Part shown: in pieces, positions 22,638-37,200 of the stretch
Numbering within the stretch: position 1 is the stretch's first letter
Layout of the letters: each line of letters opens with the position of its first letter
Notes under the pieces: model-generated
Database searches by the model: none
The model's input: only the letters and a program-made list of their open reading frames with translations
Told to the model about the DNA's origin: nothing
Made by a program: the position numbers and the translations under genes
Assembly: GCA_013365325.1 (NCBI GenBank)
Contig: JABVXV010000046.1
Location: forward strand, 248,001-312,000
Reading direction: 5' to 3'
DNA from: Dipetalonema caudispina
Taxonomy: Eukaryota; Nematoda; Chromadorea; Rhabditida; Onchocercidae
DNA length: 64,000 nt

Positions 22638-25115
22638 ATCCTTTCCTTTCCTTCTAACTCTTTTATCGCAATAAATCAATAAACGTATCACATTTATGGT
22701 TTCAAAAAAACATTTTACTTAACAGCATAACATTTAGCAAATAAAAAACAATCAAATGGCAAAGATATATCGGAAAGATTTCTTTTTTTTTTTTTGATAT
22801 TTAAGTGGAAAGAATGTTGAGAAGTTCCGATTTTAATAATAAGACAGAAATCCGATAACAACAAAAGTTTAGTCGGATTTATGATTTCTGAAATTATTAT
22901 CAATAGAAGTCAGCAAAGGACAGATTTTAAAAATGGTTTTCTTTCAAATCGAGGTATCTTCCGATAAAATTTTCAAAATATTGAGATATCGAGATTATGA
23001 TTACGTCAAACTATGTAGAATTACATAGAAGACATGTAGACAATTGCGAAAATTTTTTCCGGTTGGAAGACAAAAACATTTCAAGAGTACAATAAAAGCT
23101 AAAAAAAGGAAGAACCGGAAGCAAGAACAGATCGTATAGACATTGTGGAAGATGCAGTCACACAGAATAAATAGATAAATCTTCACGAAATTTATGAAGA
23201 ACATCAAATTTCGAATGCACTACACTGTTTCATAAGGCAACAACGCTCCGACTAATTTATTGCTACAAAAGAAATTAAAAATGATAACAAACAGCGGCCT
23301 ACCTAGATGGAAGAGATGCATATAGTCATAAGAGGAAAGGTAATAGGTATGAGGAGATTTAACTAAGTTCCTCAGGCTAAATTATATAAAATAAAACGAT
23401 TTTTCATTATCAGATTCATGCAATAAAACCTAAGATAAGCGAATCCAGACTGTGGAAGGATCCACCTATACAATGACCACTGGTTCATCGTCGATGCTTG
23501 AAACAGCGAACCGGTGGATTCGCACAAGATTTTAAGCCAAAACACACCCAAATGCTGAATTTTCTCACCAGGAGGTAAATAATTAAGGATAAAAAACATC
23601 TTTCTACTTTTTACAAACTCACAGATAAGCCACTGGTAAATTTTAAAAAAATATAGCATTGTTTTCAGACTACATATCTTGAAGCAAAAGAAAGAACAGT
23701 GCATTTAGGAACCTAAGCCTATCCGATATATGTGACTTCAAGAACTAATATTCCGTGACGCTTTCCCTTTTTTGCGTTTGATTAAATAATTTAAATCGCC
23801 AAGAAGTATATTCAAGTTGGAAAGAATTTCTTTAACCAGCCAAGAATGTATATTACATTCGAGCTAGAGAAAATTCCCTAAGAAAAAAACTTGGCTAGCA
23901 AAATTTGCGAAGAGGACAGGTAAGGCGAGCGAGCATCATTCTTAATAAAGAATAGGTACAAGACGATAAAATTAAATATAACAAAAAAAGAGAAAAATCA
24001 CCAGAGAAGCATGAAACTAGTAAAAAACACGGGATGAGTATGTTTTAAAATATTAGTAAAGTAGATGATGACAATGATAACGCTGACAGAACGCGAGATC
24101 CAAATCACAGAATAGCGATGATTTTAAAAATTCCAAACATAAATTTTTTACAAATGAAAACTCTTTCAAAAATAGGAATAAAGATTATTAGGCTGAACTT
24201 TGGGACAGCAACTGGTTGCTGATGATATAAGCTTAAAACTATGTTAAAGCTCACAGAATAAATCAATAAACCGATCAATCGATAATTGCATCGGAACCAC
24301 GCGACATTAAAAAATATCAATGAAAACTATGACCGTTTTAATATTATTTTAATATTTACATACTAACAAATCATTGTTTTCCGTTGTTAATCGTATTGCA
24401 TACTATCTTTTCTTATTTAAGCGAAATTTGAGTTAAATATTGTGGATCCGTTGTGGAATTAAGTTCCAATCCGGGAAAATTTTGGTCTAAAATTCTCCGA
24501 AATTCGGACTTGAATTCTGCGCCAGAGCAAATGAGATGCCGATCAGTTGGATTTACTTTTTATTCAGAAAAAAACTGAATAAGATTTTTGATTTGATGTT
24601 TCAGTTCTAACGAAAATTTTACTTGAACTTAGATTTAGATCTGAAATTCAAGCTGAAAACATCAATGCATTCGATACAGTGAACTGCATTGGACTTTCAA
24701 AAACTCTGATTCACAGTCAGACTCAGCAGAAATTTCTCTACTTAAAATTCTCAACTGCTACAAATATATATTCAGTTACAGATGATAGAAACATACTGTA
24801 CATGGAGCAGAATTGAAAATTAATACAAAAGAAAAAATTAATCATTGAGTTATTTCAATGAAAATAATTATTGCTAACCGAAGAAAGCTATTACTGTTTA
24901 TTATATTGGAAAATAACGGTAACAACAATCATTATCATATGAAAAAAATGCTAAACTACACTGTATAAAACAATAAGAAATGCTCTGGCAAATATAAGCG
25001 AACATGCGGAAAATTTAAATTCGAGAAGCAACAACTTAAGAAACCACAGAAATTAAAAAACCGAAATGTGAAACCGTAATTGGAATGAAAGATTTTTGTC
25101 TGAGAATACTTTTGG
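22638..25115. other. Gene-poor stretch beyond the zfh 3' end
   Basis: No firm exon. A minus frame at 24413-24570 that ends in TAA reads like protein (for example DRHLICSGAEFKSEFRRIL) and could be a distal exon or a decayed gene. The minus frame at 23372-23704 has a good acceptor but no motif. The real last exon of the zfh gene may lie in this stretch. Confidence 0.4.
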
Positions 25116-25361
25116 ATGAATAAACAAACGAGCATTTGGCGAACGAATGTTTACCAGTTCATTGAAACTTCTGAGTTCGTAGTAGATGACGAGTATCATG
25201 AATTTAAATTAAATTGTTCTACCGAGAAATACTTCACGTGCGGCCTGATGTTCCAACGTATCACAGTGAACTCGAAATTCGGTCTGAAATTTGAAACAGA
25301 TTGTTATATAGATGTCGAAAAACCCTGTCGAATAAATTTTACAATACGCAGATGGAAGTGA
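25116..25361 (+). CDS. Orphan open frame, 81 residues, possible last exon
   Basis: Plus-strand frame beginning after an in-frame TGA, with a strand-like composition and four cysteines (LNC, FTC, TDC, KPC). The ending, DCYIDVEKPCRINFTI, loosely recalls the cysteine pair near the C terminus of nematode transthyretin-like proteins, but the N-terminal half does not clearly match. A GGAATAAAA signal sits about 63 bases past the stop. No signal peptide is seen, so if real it is probably a terminal exon. It would converge on the zfh gene. Confidence 0.25.
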   Translation: MNKQTSIWRTNVYQFIETSEFVVDDEYHEFKLNCSTEKYFTCGLMFQRITVNSKFGLKFETDCYIDVEKPCRINFTIRRWK

Positions 25362-25448
25362 TGAATACTCTTGTCATAATCATTGGTATTTCCGGAGTTT
25401 CAGATATCTTTTTAACGACATCATGGAATAAAATATAAGAACACCAAC

Positions 25449-28400
25449 CTGCGCACCAAATTTTGTATTACAAGCTCGACACTGGTAATGGGTTTGTATC
25501 AATTTGAACACTGAATCACAACCCTGACATATCAATCGTTGATGATTCTTCAACAACTGTTCCTGTTGAAATACATTGGTACATTGAGGACATGCCCAAC
25601 CAACCTGAATACCAAATAAAATGGTAATTTCAAAACATTAGTATGTTTGGGAACTATGAAAAAGTTAGAAATGTAGGCGAATACCATAGAAAGGCAAGAA
25701 AGAAATAAAACAAACAACCTCACTATCGGTACTGCCGGCACATTGAAAATCACGTAACGGAAGCACAGCAACCAGTTGCTGAAAAGTTTTGCCATCTTGT
25801 GTGAATTTCGATGATTCACGGCCGGAACTCATATCCGCCGTAATCTGTGCCATAACACTTTCAGGAATTTGGAGCATCGGTATCGGTGTACCCATTAGGT
25901 TTGGATCATACATTATTGGTGCCAAACCTTTAAGAGATCATTATACTGACTTATACTATAGAGTTAAATGTGCATTCAGAGCAACAGGTATGTTTTTTAA
26001 TCAGAGTGCATTTTTGAGGTCAATACACTTTTACTTCTAGGAATTCTCATAACAACATGGTTGACAGTTTATCAAAAAAAAAAAAAAAAAAAAAAATGGT
26101 TTTCAAGAAAACTACAACAATGATAGTCATACTGACCCGATCGAATATTATATAAGAAATTATAAGGAAAATGTGGCATCGTATTGCTTCCAGGGTTTGA
26201 AGTCGATACACCGGGTGGTTTCATTGTTCGCCGATCTCGTATAGCTTTCATTCTGAAAATCGTGATAACCAGACACTTCAATAATAACATTAAATATGGA
26301 ACAATTATCTGAAAGAGGAACAATGGATAATTTCATTTCAGGTGGAAGAGAATTTACTATAGAAGCAGAGAAATTAGGAAACCTTGTTCGTTGGATGTCC
26401 TCTTTATCAGTCGTTTCTGGTGGAGCATTTAAATCTATTGGTCCCTCTGTTTGAATATTATCTGTTTGGAGAAGTTTTTTGACACGATTAATGTGACCAG
26501 TGGTGAATATGTGATCATGCAAAGTAACGCGATGATCGTAACTAACACCACACATTGCACAGCGCGTCGATGAACAACGAAGTAATTCTTCATCACCTAA
26601 GAAATTTTTCAAATACTGCAAAGGATTTTAAATAACCGACTTCTTCCTTCACCTGAAGGTTATAATTTAAAAGTATAAAAGAGTTCATAAATAGCTCTAT
26701 ACCCATTTTAGAGCTAATTCACCAATCAATTACAACTCTTTCGCCTTTTCGCAGTTGCTCACCTTAACTTTTTGGGAAACTATTACCCAATCATCTAATC
26801 TTCTGATAATTCACATAAGATATTTTTCCGTACATAAACTCTTAAAAAAGCTGCATCATTACGAGGTTTCCACAGCTAAATAAATAATCTGATTCTAAAA
26901 TAACAGACCACTGTGTGATCGCGACTTTCGCTCTTTTGCTCGAGCATTTTGAAACCATACTTGTACAACTCGTTTATGAAGACCAATTTCGGCACCCAAC
27001 AAATCACATTCATTCATCGATGGAGTTTTATAACTCATGAATATGCTTTTCATCACCTGTAATTTTATTCTTATCTAGAATAGTTGGTACCACATTTAAT
27101 CTGAAAGTTAGAACTCTAAAGGCTTTTGAATAATAAACTGTAACTATTACACTTACATGAACTTGCAAAGGTGTCAAATGAGTTCGGTATCGCTTGGAGC
27201 TAGCAGGACTTCTCTGAGCCCCAAAACAACCAATTCCAGTGGCATTTGGGGATGCACTGTTGTAGCGTTCACTGATATCCATATTATCACTGTTATTATC
27301 ATCGTTGTCCGAATGCACGAATGAAGGAGATATCGACACCGAATCTTCGCGACTAAAACTTTCAGCTCTTTCTAATCAGTCAAATTGGACTCAAAAAAGC
27401 ATAATGAATTGAAAAAAGCTTTTATGAATTTTTTTTTTTCGAAAGACATAGAAAAAACTACTACATATTAGTAAAGAAAGTTTGTTTGACGAGTATAATG
27501 CTAGTTTTATAGCAAGAAAATCATGCGACAAAAATGGAAGCCTTAAAACAACTCTGAAGAATTATTGTTATTTAAATCATTATTTTACGAGAAAATCAAC
27601 ATTTTCATAAAAACCATACCCTTCGCCATTAGTGGTACAACTGAGGTCAAGTGGCGACAGTTCCGATTTTTTCGAAGAACCATTAGTTTTCGATACATCT
27701 CCTAGTGAATCATCGCCTGCTAATGCTGTGATCGTTGGTACCTGTAAGAAAATTAAAGTAAATTTCACAAAATTATGGGCAATTCATGGATCAGCCAGGT
27801 CTCACTCGATATATTGTCTTAACCCATCTGAAGCACTCTCTGAGACAACCCAAATTTCCAAGTTTCAATTTTCTACCAGTGTTCACATACTGCGATATTA
27901 GAAAAACTAAGTAGTAGCAAAGAATATGCATTTCCTCACATCTTCAGCGTCCGGTAATAAGTCGACATTAATTGATGTACTGTTAGCTTGCTCCGGATGA
28001 CGATTCGGAATATGGACAATCAGTGAATCTCGCGAGTGGAATAATAGGCAACAGAAAGGACAGCGCTTATAGAATATCGCTTTTTTCTTATCCCTTACCT
28101 TCTGAACGATGAGAAGATTTAGTTCATTTTGAACATCAAAAAGGACGCGCCTACCATATACCCACATTCTTTTTAACTAAATTTCTTCCGCAATTCACAG
28201 TAGTACATCATGTTATCGTGGTAAAAACTATTATAGAGTCCTCTCACACCTGAATAAAAGAACTACTCGGACATCCAACCAGATTATTTCATACACTATC
28301 GATTATCAGTTTCTTGAAAGAGATTCAAGATACCACTCAATCATTAACTTTAATTTATCAGCCGGTCAGATAAATGAAAGACAAGAACTATTTAAAAAAG

Positions 28401-31400
28401 ATTACCGATTTATTTCTAAGTTGTTCTGAATAATGATAGAAAATGATTTTCGGAAAACCTAATAAATGGAGATAATTTAGGAACTGAAAAGTAAAAGAAA
28501 TCAATCCAAAATGGATAAAAAAAAAGAAAACCTTACTAGTTTCATGGATGAATCCTGAGGTTTGGTTGATGCTTGTAGTTTCAAAAATTCTGTTTGGTTG
28601 ATATCGGTGGCAGTTCCCGATGACACAGTACCGATAAGCTGAGCTAGTGCTCCACCTAAAGTAGTTGCCTGGCTGGTCGTTGCAACTGATGTAGAACTCA
28701 GTCGTGACGCATCACGTAGATTCTCTAAACTGGTCTTCTCGTCTTCACTTAAATTCTCCTCGACGGCCTGTAATAATATAGACAAATATTCCCAAGTAAT
28801 TCAGTTCAAAAAAGATTTGGAATTATAATCGTTCCTAGATCAAATGGTAAAGCAACTCAGACCAAAAGACTACAGCAAGACCAAAATCTTCCCCGATAAA
28901 CGGTATTAATATCAAAAATATACTTTATTGTCCTTTTGTTGCGCCAAGCAATCATCCTTGTAGCATAATTTCTGTTGATGTTGTATCAGTTCATAGTACC
29001 GCTGAAACACTAACTGACATCGCTTGCACTGGAAATTACTTCCCGGTGTTTTCATAAATCGATCGTCATTGCTTGATGTCGGTTGATTTTCGTATATTTT
29101 CCGGGCCTGAAAAGGGTCCCCATGTCAAGACAAATAGTTGTCAACAACTATATGAGGACTATCAAACAGAAAGAAGCCAACCGCTCAGTTATAAATACAA
29201 AACGAAAGAACTTCAAAATTCTTCATCTGTTAGTCCACACCTTTAACTGACAGAGTGACAGTGATGTAAAAAGTAAACAGTGTTTGTTATGTACCTTCTG
29301 TCGAGCATTTTGGAACCAAACAACGATAACTCGCGGACTAAGCTGGAGCTTTTTCGACAAAATTTCCAAATCATCATCTTTAGGATAAGCTTGCTTATCA
29401 AAAAACTGCTGTAATGTCCGCAGTTGGTAATCGGTAAAACGAGTACGGTTAGCACGACGTCCAGTTACCGAATTTGAAGATGGTAAATCTTAAAAAAATT
29501 TGATGAAAGTAAAACTTTTCGAAATTTTTGGGATTCTAATTCACTAATAATTAGAAGATAGCAATTCTTTGGTAACGACCAGTCATAAGTATTAATTGTT
29601 GTTTATGGACAGAAAACCAAACCTTCGGACAGTCTTTTTTTGTCTTCACCTACAGAAAACCACAGAAATAAAAGTCTCTACAAAGCTCGAAAAGTACTTG
29701 ATAATATGGACGAAAGGTTCTTGTCATCATGCAAGAAAGTAGCAAAAGGATTATTGCATGTTGTCGGCGTTGAATGAATCTGAGCAGTTTGAACATTTGC
29801 AGCCGATATTGAATTTCCCACACTGCTTATATTTACCGGATTTTCGGGTGTTTGCAACAGTTGCGGTTTCGATTCTTCTTCTGTCTGGAAAATATTTTAT
29901 TTTTCAAGGAAAAGTAATTTCAAGGCAGTTAACCTTCAAAATGAGTTTATTGAAAGTCCTAGGATTGATTTCTTGACAGTGATCATATACTACTTTTCCC
30001 TAAAAAGGACCTACCTCAATTTTGAGGGTAGTTATTTTCGTTTCGCCAGTTTTTTCGTAAGCGTCCAAATCAATGCTCATTTGTGGCGGAATGTTAAAAT
30101 TATACGGAGAATCCTTGTCACGTTGCCGTTCCTAAAAATTAAAAACTTGTCCAAAAAAACATCAAATTATAGTTGAAGGACGTAAAAAGAAATAAATAAA
30201 AAACGATTTGTATTATCATTCTTCAAACACTGTGCATTCCAAAAGAAAAATTAAGATAACGAATCATTTATTCACTGTCATTAAGTAAAAAAGTGAATAA
30301 TTACATTACCCTACTTTAAAATAAATTATGACCTTAAACAGTGTATTGCGGAACCAGTGTTTTATAACTTTTTCTGGGAGCTGCGCTTTTACAGACATTT
30401 CCTTGATTTGTTGTTCACTTGGTGAATTATTGATGTCGAAGTACTGCCGCAAAATTTTCAGCTGATCATCAGTTATCCGTGTTCGAGCTCTTTTAGCTGG
30501 TGATGCACTTTGAACTGCTAAAGAACGAGAAATTAAAAAGAAATGAATAAAAAAAACAGTGAAAATTAAGTGAAAAGACGAGAGAATGAACGTAAGCCAA
30601 AGCAGTAATAATTGTTAAAGTAATCTCATTCTGCAACCCTGCCTTCATATATCACATTTTCTGAATCCTTCAACATACCATGTGGTACAGTTGTAGCAGC
30701 ATTCTGTGGTACAGAAAAAAGTGGATTTGTAAAAAAATCAGGTGGCATCAGCGGCATGAAAGGATTTGGCATAAACGGAAATCCAAGCATGCTCATCATC
30801 GCCAACTGACTATTCAGATCAGGTGAATCCTTAGACGTCGACGGCCGAGGCGTAGCACCAGCTGAACTAGATCGTGTGTCCTCTTTCAGCTTCTTCGCCT
30901 AAATTTGTCGATTTAAAATAAAATTGAAATTTCACATCAATTTTTTGATCTTTTGTATATTTTATTCTAACTCACCGAGGTGCATTTCCAATCAAACAAC
31001 TTCCGAATTTGCGTTTTTCCTACAGTCTATTAGCCAAATAATGATCGTTTTTGCACGGTATGGAGGACTTTTCTTTGACTAGGAAAGCAAAAGAACTCTT
31101 TCTCTGCATGGAATAATTTTTTCGCAGCAAACTGTAGAGAAGCAGGAATTTCCAAAGTCATCATGTCTTATGACATTGTGCAATTCTTAAAGCTTTCCGC
31201 AGATTTGAAAATCATTTATTAGAATGATATATAGAATCCTACCTCAAGTATGTACTTATCATCCTCGGTTGTAGCTGAAGCCGTTGCCGCTTGACTGAAT
31301 AAACATCCATGATCAGTGTTTAGTTCAGCGCCGTGACTACTACTTAGCGGTAGTTCATCCCTTCCCAACGTCCTCTTTTTACTAGCAGGTACTGCAATCG

Positions 31401-34189
31401 GTGTTGTGGCAGGTACCGTGGTACCCTGCTGTTCAACACTCAAATCGCTCTCGTCATTCTCCTTTTCTTCGCTTTCATCCAATGCCTCGTGCAATCGTTT
31501 GGCAAATTTTTCAATTTCTATCACCGGTACGGTATTTTCATGTATCTGAAATAACTGTTCGGTTGTATTAATATTTCGCGATATCGATCTCAAAAGTTTA
31601 TATGGTTTTAATTATAGCTTTTTAGACAGTATGCTGAGAATGATTAGCAGATTATGAGGAGTAATGCCAGGAAGTGACTAGGTATCAAGAATAAATGCCG
31701 AGAAGAAACCAGTTGTGGAAGTGAACAAGTCCAGAAATACGATGACTTGATGCAGAAAGACGATTGATTGATTAACCAATAAAAATTCTTCCCTACCTCT
31801 TCATAATGAGCTTTGAGCACCCAGATACTGCTAAAGATTTTGTTGCACTTTATGCACTCGGCACGGCTTAAATCCGGAATGGATTCATCCGGCAGTGTGT
31901 CCAATTTGCGCCGCGGTTGCTCTAAACCTTCATTATATTGCATCACCACATCGAAACCTGGAAAGTCTGTGCTTGAAGTCAGTAACGCTCCTAAAATTTC
32001 GTCACTAAAAATATTACTGTTGTTACTGAACTTATTTAATTCCTAAGATGAAAATTAAATATCTAGCGAAAGAAGAAAGCTCGAGAATGCCAACAGTAAA
32101 CCAATGCATTCTATGAAAAACAACTAAAAACAGCAACTCAGCTAACCATAGGTTTCAAGCATTTTGCGAAAAGCAACGCCGGTACGAGGGGTTCGCTCAT
32201 CATCGATGGACTGTTCATTGGTTACTTTTGCTGTCGTTGCAGCACCATCGGTTGAAATCGGTAATTGCCCTGTAAGATATGTAGTGATGTTTTAGTTACA
32301 TAAGACACATCCTTTTGCCTCAATACGAGTAGGGCCTCACAAATTGTGCAATTCAAGCTTTGCACAAGATAAAGAAATTAGTTATAAAACAGGTGGGATA
32401 GAGAAAGACTCAAGAAAAAAACACACGGAGATCTAGAATAATTTGTGATTGTTCGTTTGATAGCAATTGATCAATTTTCTTAGAAAATTCAGGTGGAATG
32501 AGCGGAATAATTAAAAAACAACGGTACTTCCGTATCCCAAATTCTATCAGAACTTGAAAGGAAAAATCTAAAATGAATGAGAAAAAAGTAAGAAAACATT
32601 GCTGCATGCATGTTCATTCACTAACAGATTTTCATACCAAACGAAAAGGGAGCCAAAAAAACCAAAGAAAAGAGGAATCTGTAACTGAAGTGTGTAGTCT
32701 CTCGGAACTTTTATCACTTATGATTAAAGAGAGGGAATCAATGAAAAAACCAAATCTGACAACTCCAAATTGTGGAATCAGCTGAACCTAACGTATGCTA
32801 TTGTAAGGAAGTGAATGGAATTAAAACAATTTCGTATTCCATAGAGCACCTCTCTCAGTCGAACGGCAGTAATCAGGAATTCGTTTTTAAGCACTTCATA
32901 CTTCAGTGAATTACAAGCGGTTCTGTTCCGGTTCTGCAAGAAAGCTAGTTAACGCGTAGAAACAACTAACTCAATGTTCCAAATGGGGCAATGATAGGTG
33001 GAAATCCAGCAGCTATGCTTGCTAATGCACTCTGAGCTTGAGAAGCTGCCGCTGCTGGGATATCATTCGGTAGAGCAGTCTGACCAGCGGATGCTATCGA
33101 TAGAAGCTGCGCCATATTCAACATGTTGATCATCGCTAAAGCTGACTGCTGTTGTTGCTCCAACCCATTCTGTAACAGTGAACTTTCTGAGTTGATAAAT
33201 CAATTATTTCTCGAATCTCAGCATTCTCATTCCCGGTAGAGAAATTCCTTCATACATCTGTGGATAAGTACTGAAGAGCCGGTAAAGGTCATCATGTCGG
33301 GATTTATTGTCTACAACATGTACCAGCTGGAAAGGTTATTGGTTGCAGCTTTTTCAAATAAATTATTTGAATCATACCAAAACTGAAACAAATTCCGGAA
33401 CACTTCATGTTATATACGATTTATTTTAAAATGAAACTAAAATAATTGAAAAGTACGCAAAGGACAGAGTAAAGCTAACTGTTACAGTGAAACACATCGC
33501 ATTACCGAGAGGATATCGGCCAACTATGATCAATATAAGCAATCCATGGGATAATTCAATGTTGACTTTTTGATGTCACTTCATATCTTATCAGATGGTG
33601 AATGTTAATGTGGGAACTTAACTAATTGAGTGCTTGAGAGATTTAAAAAAATTTATGGATATTATTAAGGAAAATAGTACTGTTGCAGAGTGCAGATATT
33701 GTTGTGCACTTTAAATATCTCCAGTAACAGGGAATTTTAAGCTTCCAATCTTTCGAGCCTCGGTTTTTTCAAATTGAAATTTCAATACAGTTAGTTTTGT
33801 GTAAAACAATGAGAAGCAGTAGAGAGAGAGAGAGAAAGAAAGAAAGAAAGACAAATAGAATGAGGAAGGTATAAGATGGCTTTAATATCGGTTCTCTCCT
33901 ACAAAATAGTCAAAATTTTGTGAACTATTTCTTTTTAGATTTCTTGAAATTTTCTTTATTATCTTAGAAAAATGAAATCCAAAAATTGACATAAAAAAGA
34001 TTTGCACTAGCAATAACCTGTGTATAACAAATTGATCGAATCACTTAATGCAACTAACGAACAATATATGTCTATCTGTCCTGTCCTATATACAAACATA
34101 TACACGCGTCGTACATGATTTATCATTTATCCGTCAGATTATACGGTAATTATTCTGATGGTTAAATGCCCACGAGAGGGTGAAATTGA

Positions 34190-34221
<32 letters not shown>

Positions 34222-37200
34222 CATTTGTGAAGAAATAATTGCATTATAAAGAGAGGTAAGATTAGTAACATAAAGAGACAATGAGGATGATAGAGGGTGA
34301 GGATTTGAAACAATGCAGAGAATATGCTATTGTCAACAGGAAGGGAGAGAAAAATGATGAAATGAAGCCGATTGAGCTGTCACAAATTCCTCATAATTCA
34401 GTAGAAGGGAGTGAAATGTAATATGTAAATGGTCGACGAAACTTTATCGGTAGATACCGATTCGCGGCCTATTTCCGCACAAGATACGAGGGATGCACTA
34501 TCCGTGATACAATCATTTGGTGGAGAATACTAACCTTTAGAGTAGCAAAAGAAAGCTTTCTCTCAGTAGTAAAGAGATCAACTGGAAGTGACGGCATCAA
34601 AAAATCATGAAACTTCAGACAATGTAGAAAAGTACGGCGCAATAGCAGGCGTGCATGCATGCATGTACAGTCATACTCCTTGCATAATCAGGAATTCATT
34701 TCCATATAATATCATGTTTCACTGTGATGAAATTTAACAGCTCACACATAAATACTTGGAGTTTAAGATTAAAAGTTCCCAAGCATCTCTTATCTGAAAA
34801 TGAGGGAAAATCAATGGGAAGCAACCGGAGCACCATCACCAACTATCCCCACTACCTCAGTCATCCCACTTGATTAAAGTGTTGAAAATTGTGAGAGGAG
34901 GAGGAGGAGGAAAAGAAGGGAGTGCAGTGGGAAAGAATACAATAATAAATTCAATGATTAATTCTGTAAACTTTTTGCCATGTGAATTAAAATTGAGGTT
35001 TAAATCTGTAAAAAAAGAATATTCAACAATTAGCAGCATTCTTTCCCAAAACACTATTCTTACTACAGTACAGAAACATTACAACTGCTACGAAAGTATT
35101 ACGGAAGCTTTTGGAAATGCAATGTTGAGATGATATGACATCATCGATTAATGCTTGAGATTTTATGATGCATAGTTCCTGAAGGTTGTAATATGCTATC
35201 ATTGGCAATAACTTACTGCAGTAGTACTGTATTTTTTGTAATCTTAAATGTTATGGCTATACCATGAGATGTGAGATGCTTTGAAATTCAGTAAGAAATA
35301 CGATAAATTTGCAGTAACAAGGAAGATAGAAGATGAGGTATGAAAATTTTTTGCAATAAAAGCTCGTGAAAACGTGGAAATGCAACCCGAACAACTAAGT
35401 ATTACAAGTATGTCATTAACAACAGTGAAGTGGCACTGAAGGAGATAGAGAGAGTAGTTTAACTTTTCTTTCAACGTGTATATTCTGTAACCAGTAACAC
35501 AAGATGACACGGAAATTTGATAAACAACTGACTATCAGGTAAATTTTTTCCAAAAAAAGTGGATGTACCTGCAATGGATCAGTGGTAGGATCATGTTTAG
35601 TAGCTAATTCAGCTAATACCGTTTGTGCTGGACCACCTGGTTGCTCTACAATCGATTTGCAGCCATCAATTTCACCTTGTGCTAAGAGTTCTGCTATTTT
35701 AGTTAAGCGCGATTGATGTGCAACAGACCTGGAAAGTTCAAAACGTATCCGATGACCAAAATCATACCACACTACTGATCCAATTATTGGTTGATGTCTA
35801 AGGACAGCACCTACGTCTGAGTAAATATAATATGTCACATCAGAAGAGCAGAATATCAAGACTTTTTTAGCTCGAGAAACTATCATGATGTATAGTTCGA
35901 AAAAAAAAAAATATATATATATATATAGCAATACTTCTGTCCTTTAAAAAACAATCGCAAATTTTTAGATGTTACAATGAAAGAAGCCTTCAGTTATTTG
36001 CCATTTTGAGATGACTAATGCTAAACTATGAAATGCGGAGTTTTGAAAAGTAGTAATCATGCAGTGATAAAAGAATGCACTACAGTTTAAAGCCTTCAAA
36101 TACCTTATATGTATATCTAAAGTAGAACCCTGTCCATAACCCAATTTGCATAGATTACATTTGAACGGTTTTGAGCCTCCCTGTAATGCTTGGGAACTTG
36201 TTGAGGCTTGCAGTGCTGCCAAAATCTGAAAAGCAATTCTGAAATTATTGGTAATTTATTGAATCAATTTAGCTATTTCCATAAAATGATTTGAGTTTAA
36301 ATAAGAAGTGAGAGATCAAAAAGGAAAAAGAAAGGAAAATTCTAACCTGTGCGCTAGGTTGAAAATTATTCGACTGTTCCTCGAGCATTTTCTTAGCCTT
36401 ATGAAGATGTGCTACTGAATTATAATGCATCAACAATTGATGCTTTTGCTCAAAATTCTCCTTGCACAGTTCACACTTGAAGGGTCTGGAAGTGTAACTC
36501 ATACCACTAGTAATTATTTCGAATAACAGGATTCAGAACACTCAATCCGCTGTCAATAATCATAGCAATGTATAACAAGCAAGTATTATGAAGATGCACG
36601 ATTCTTGAATAAAAATGATGCATTTTCGAACTTTTGGAATCTTTCAAACTTTTCTGAAAAATTAGCAATCCAAAAAATTTAAATTAATGTATTTATGAAA
36701 TTGGATTAATGAAGAGACCTTAACGGATCAACGTGATTGGTCTCCATTTTATCATCGATCGATGCTTCGACTGACTGGGAATGGTAAGAGCTTGTAGTTG
36801 GTGAACTGTAAGTTTTACCTGAAACAACAGTTTTTGATACAAACATCATTCAATCATTAAGAGTAGAAAAATGTATGATTACTAAATTCTGATGGAATGT
36901 TAGTTCTGTGGAAGCTCACTACGGCATACTAGCAATATTGGGAAGCATCCGGTCAATTCGGGGAAACATAATTATAGTGTTATACATTCAGTTCATCCGA
37001 CAGATCTCAGAAATATTAAGAAAAGAGTTTACAGTTCAAGGTAGCGGTTTGGGGAAAATTCTAAATAAGTAGAGAAACATTCAAAGAAAAAAAAAAATAG
37101 AAAACTGACCATTGGTGTGTTCCTGAGCATTGTGCCTTTTCAGTAATTCATGAGAGCGGAAACTTTGATCACATTTGGTACAACGGGTACTGGACCGGAA

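Larger units (their letters stand above)
33170..35568. other. 2.4 kb zfh intron
   Basis: Intron between the exons encoding TTDPLQ and NGLEQQQQ. It holds two GA-rich microsatellites and no exon that I can support. Frames at 34469-34660 and 34857-35208 overlap on both strands and look random. Confidence 0.6.

Noticed and set aside
26597..26621. Longer exon starting [10 protein letters not shown] before the zfh finger at residue 1378
   Set aside because: The TTTGCAG acceptor gives the wrong phase after the homeodomain C exon; CTTAG|GTGATG at 26596 fits.
27353..27368. Earlier acceptor (GATTAG) for the zfh exon at 27352
   Set aside because: It would put the exon out of phase with the preceding exon, giving a stop; AGTTTTAG|T at 27352 keeps the frame. 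A weaker alternative donor downstream of 27620 remains possible.
33821..34217. GA repeats considered as a CRISPR-like or satellite array
   Set aside because: They are simple dinucleotide and tetranucleotide microsatellites without unique spacers.
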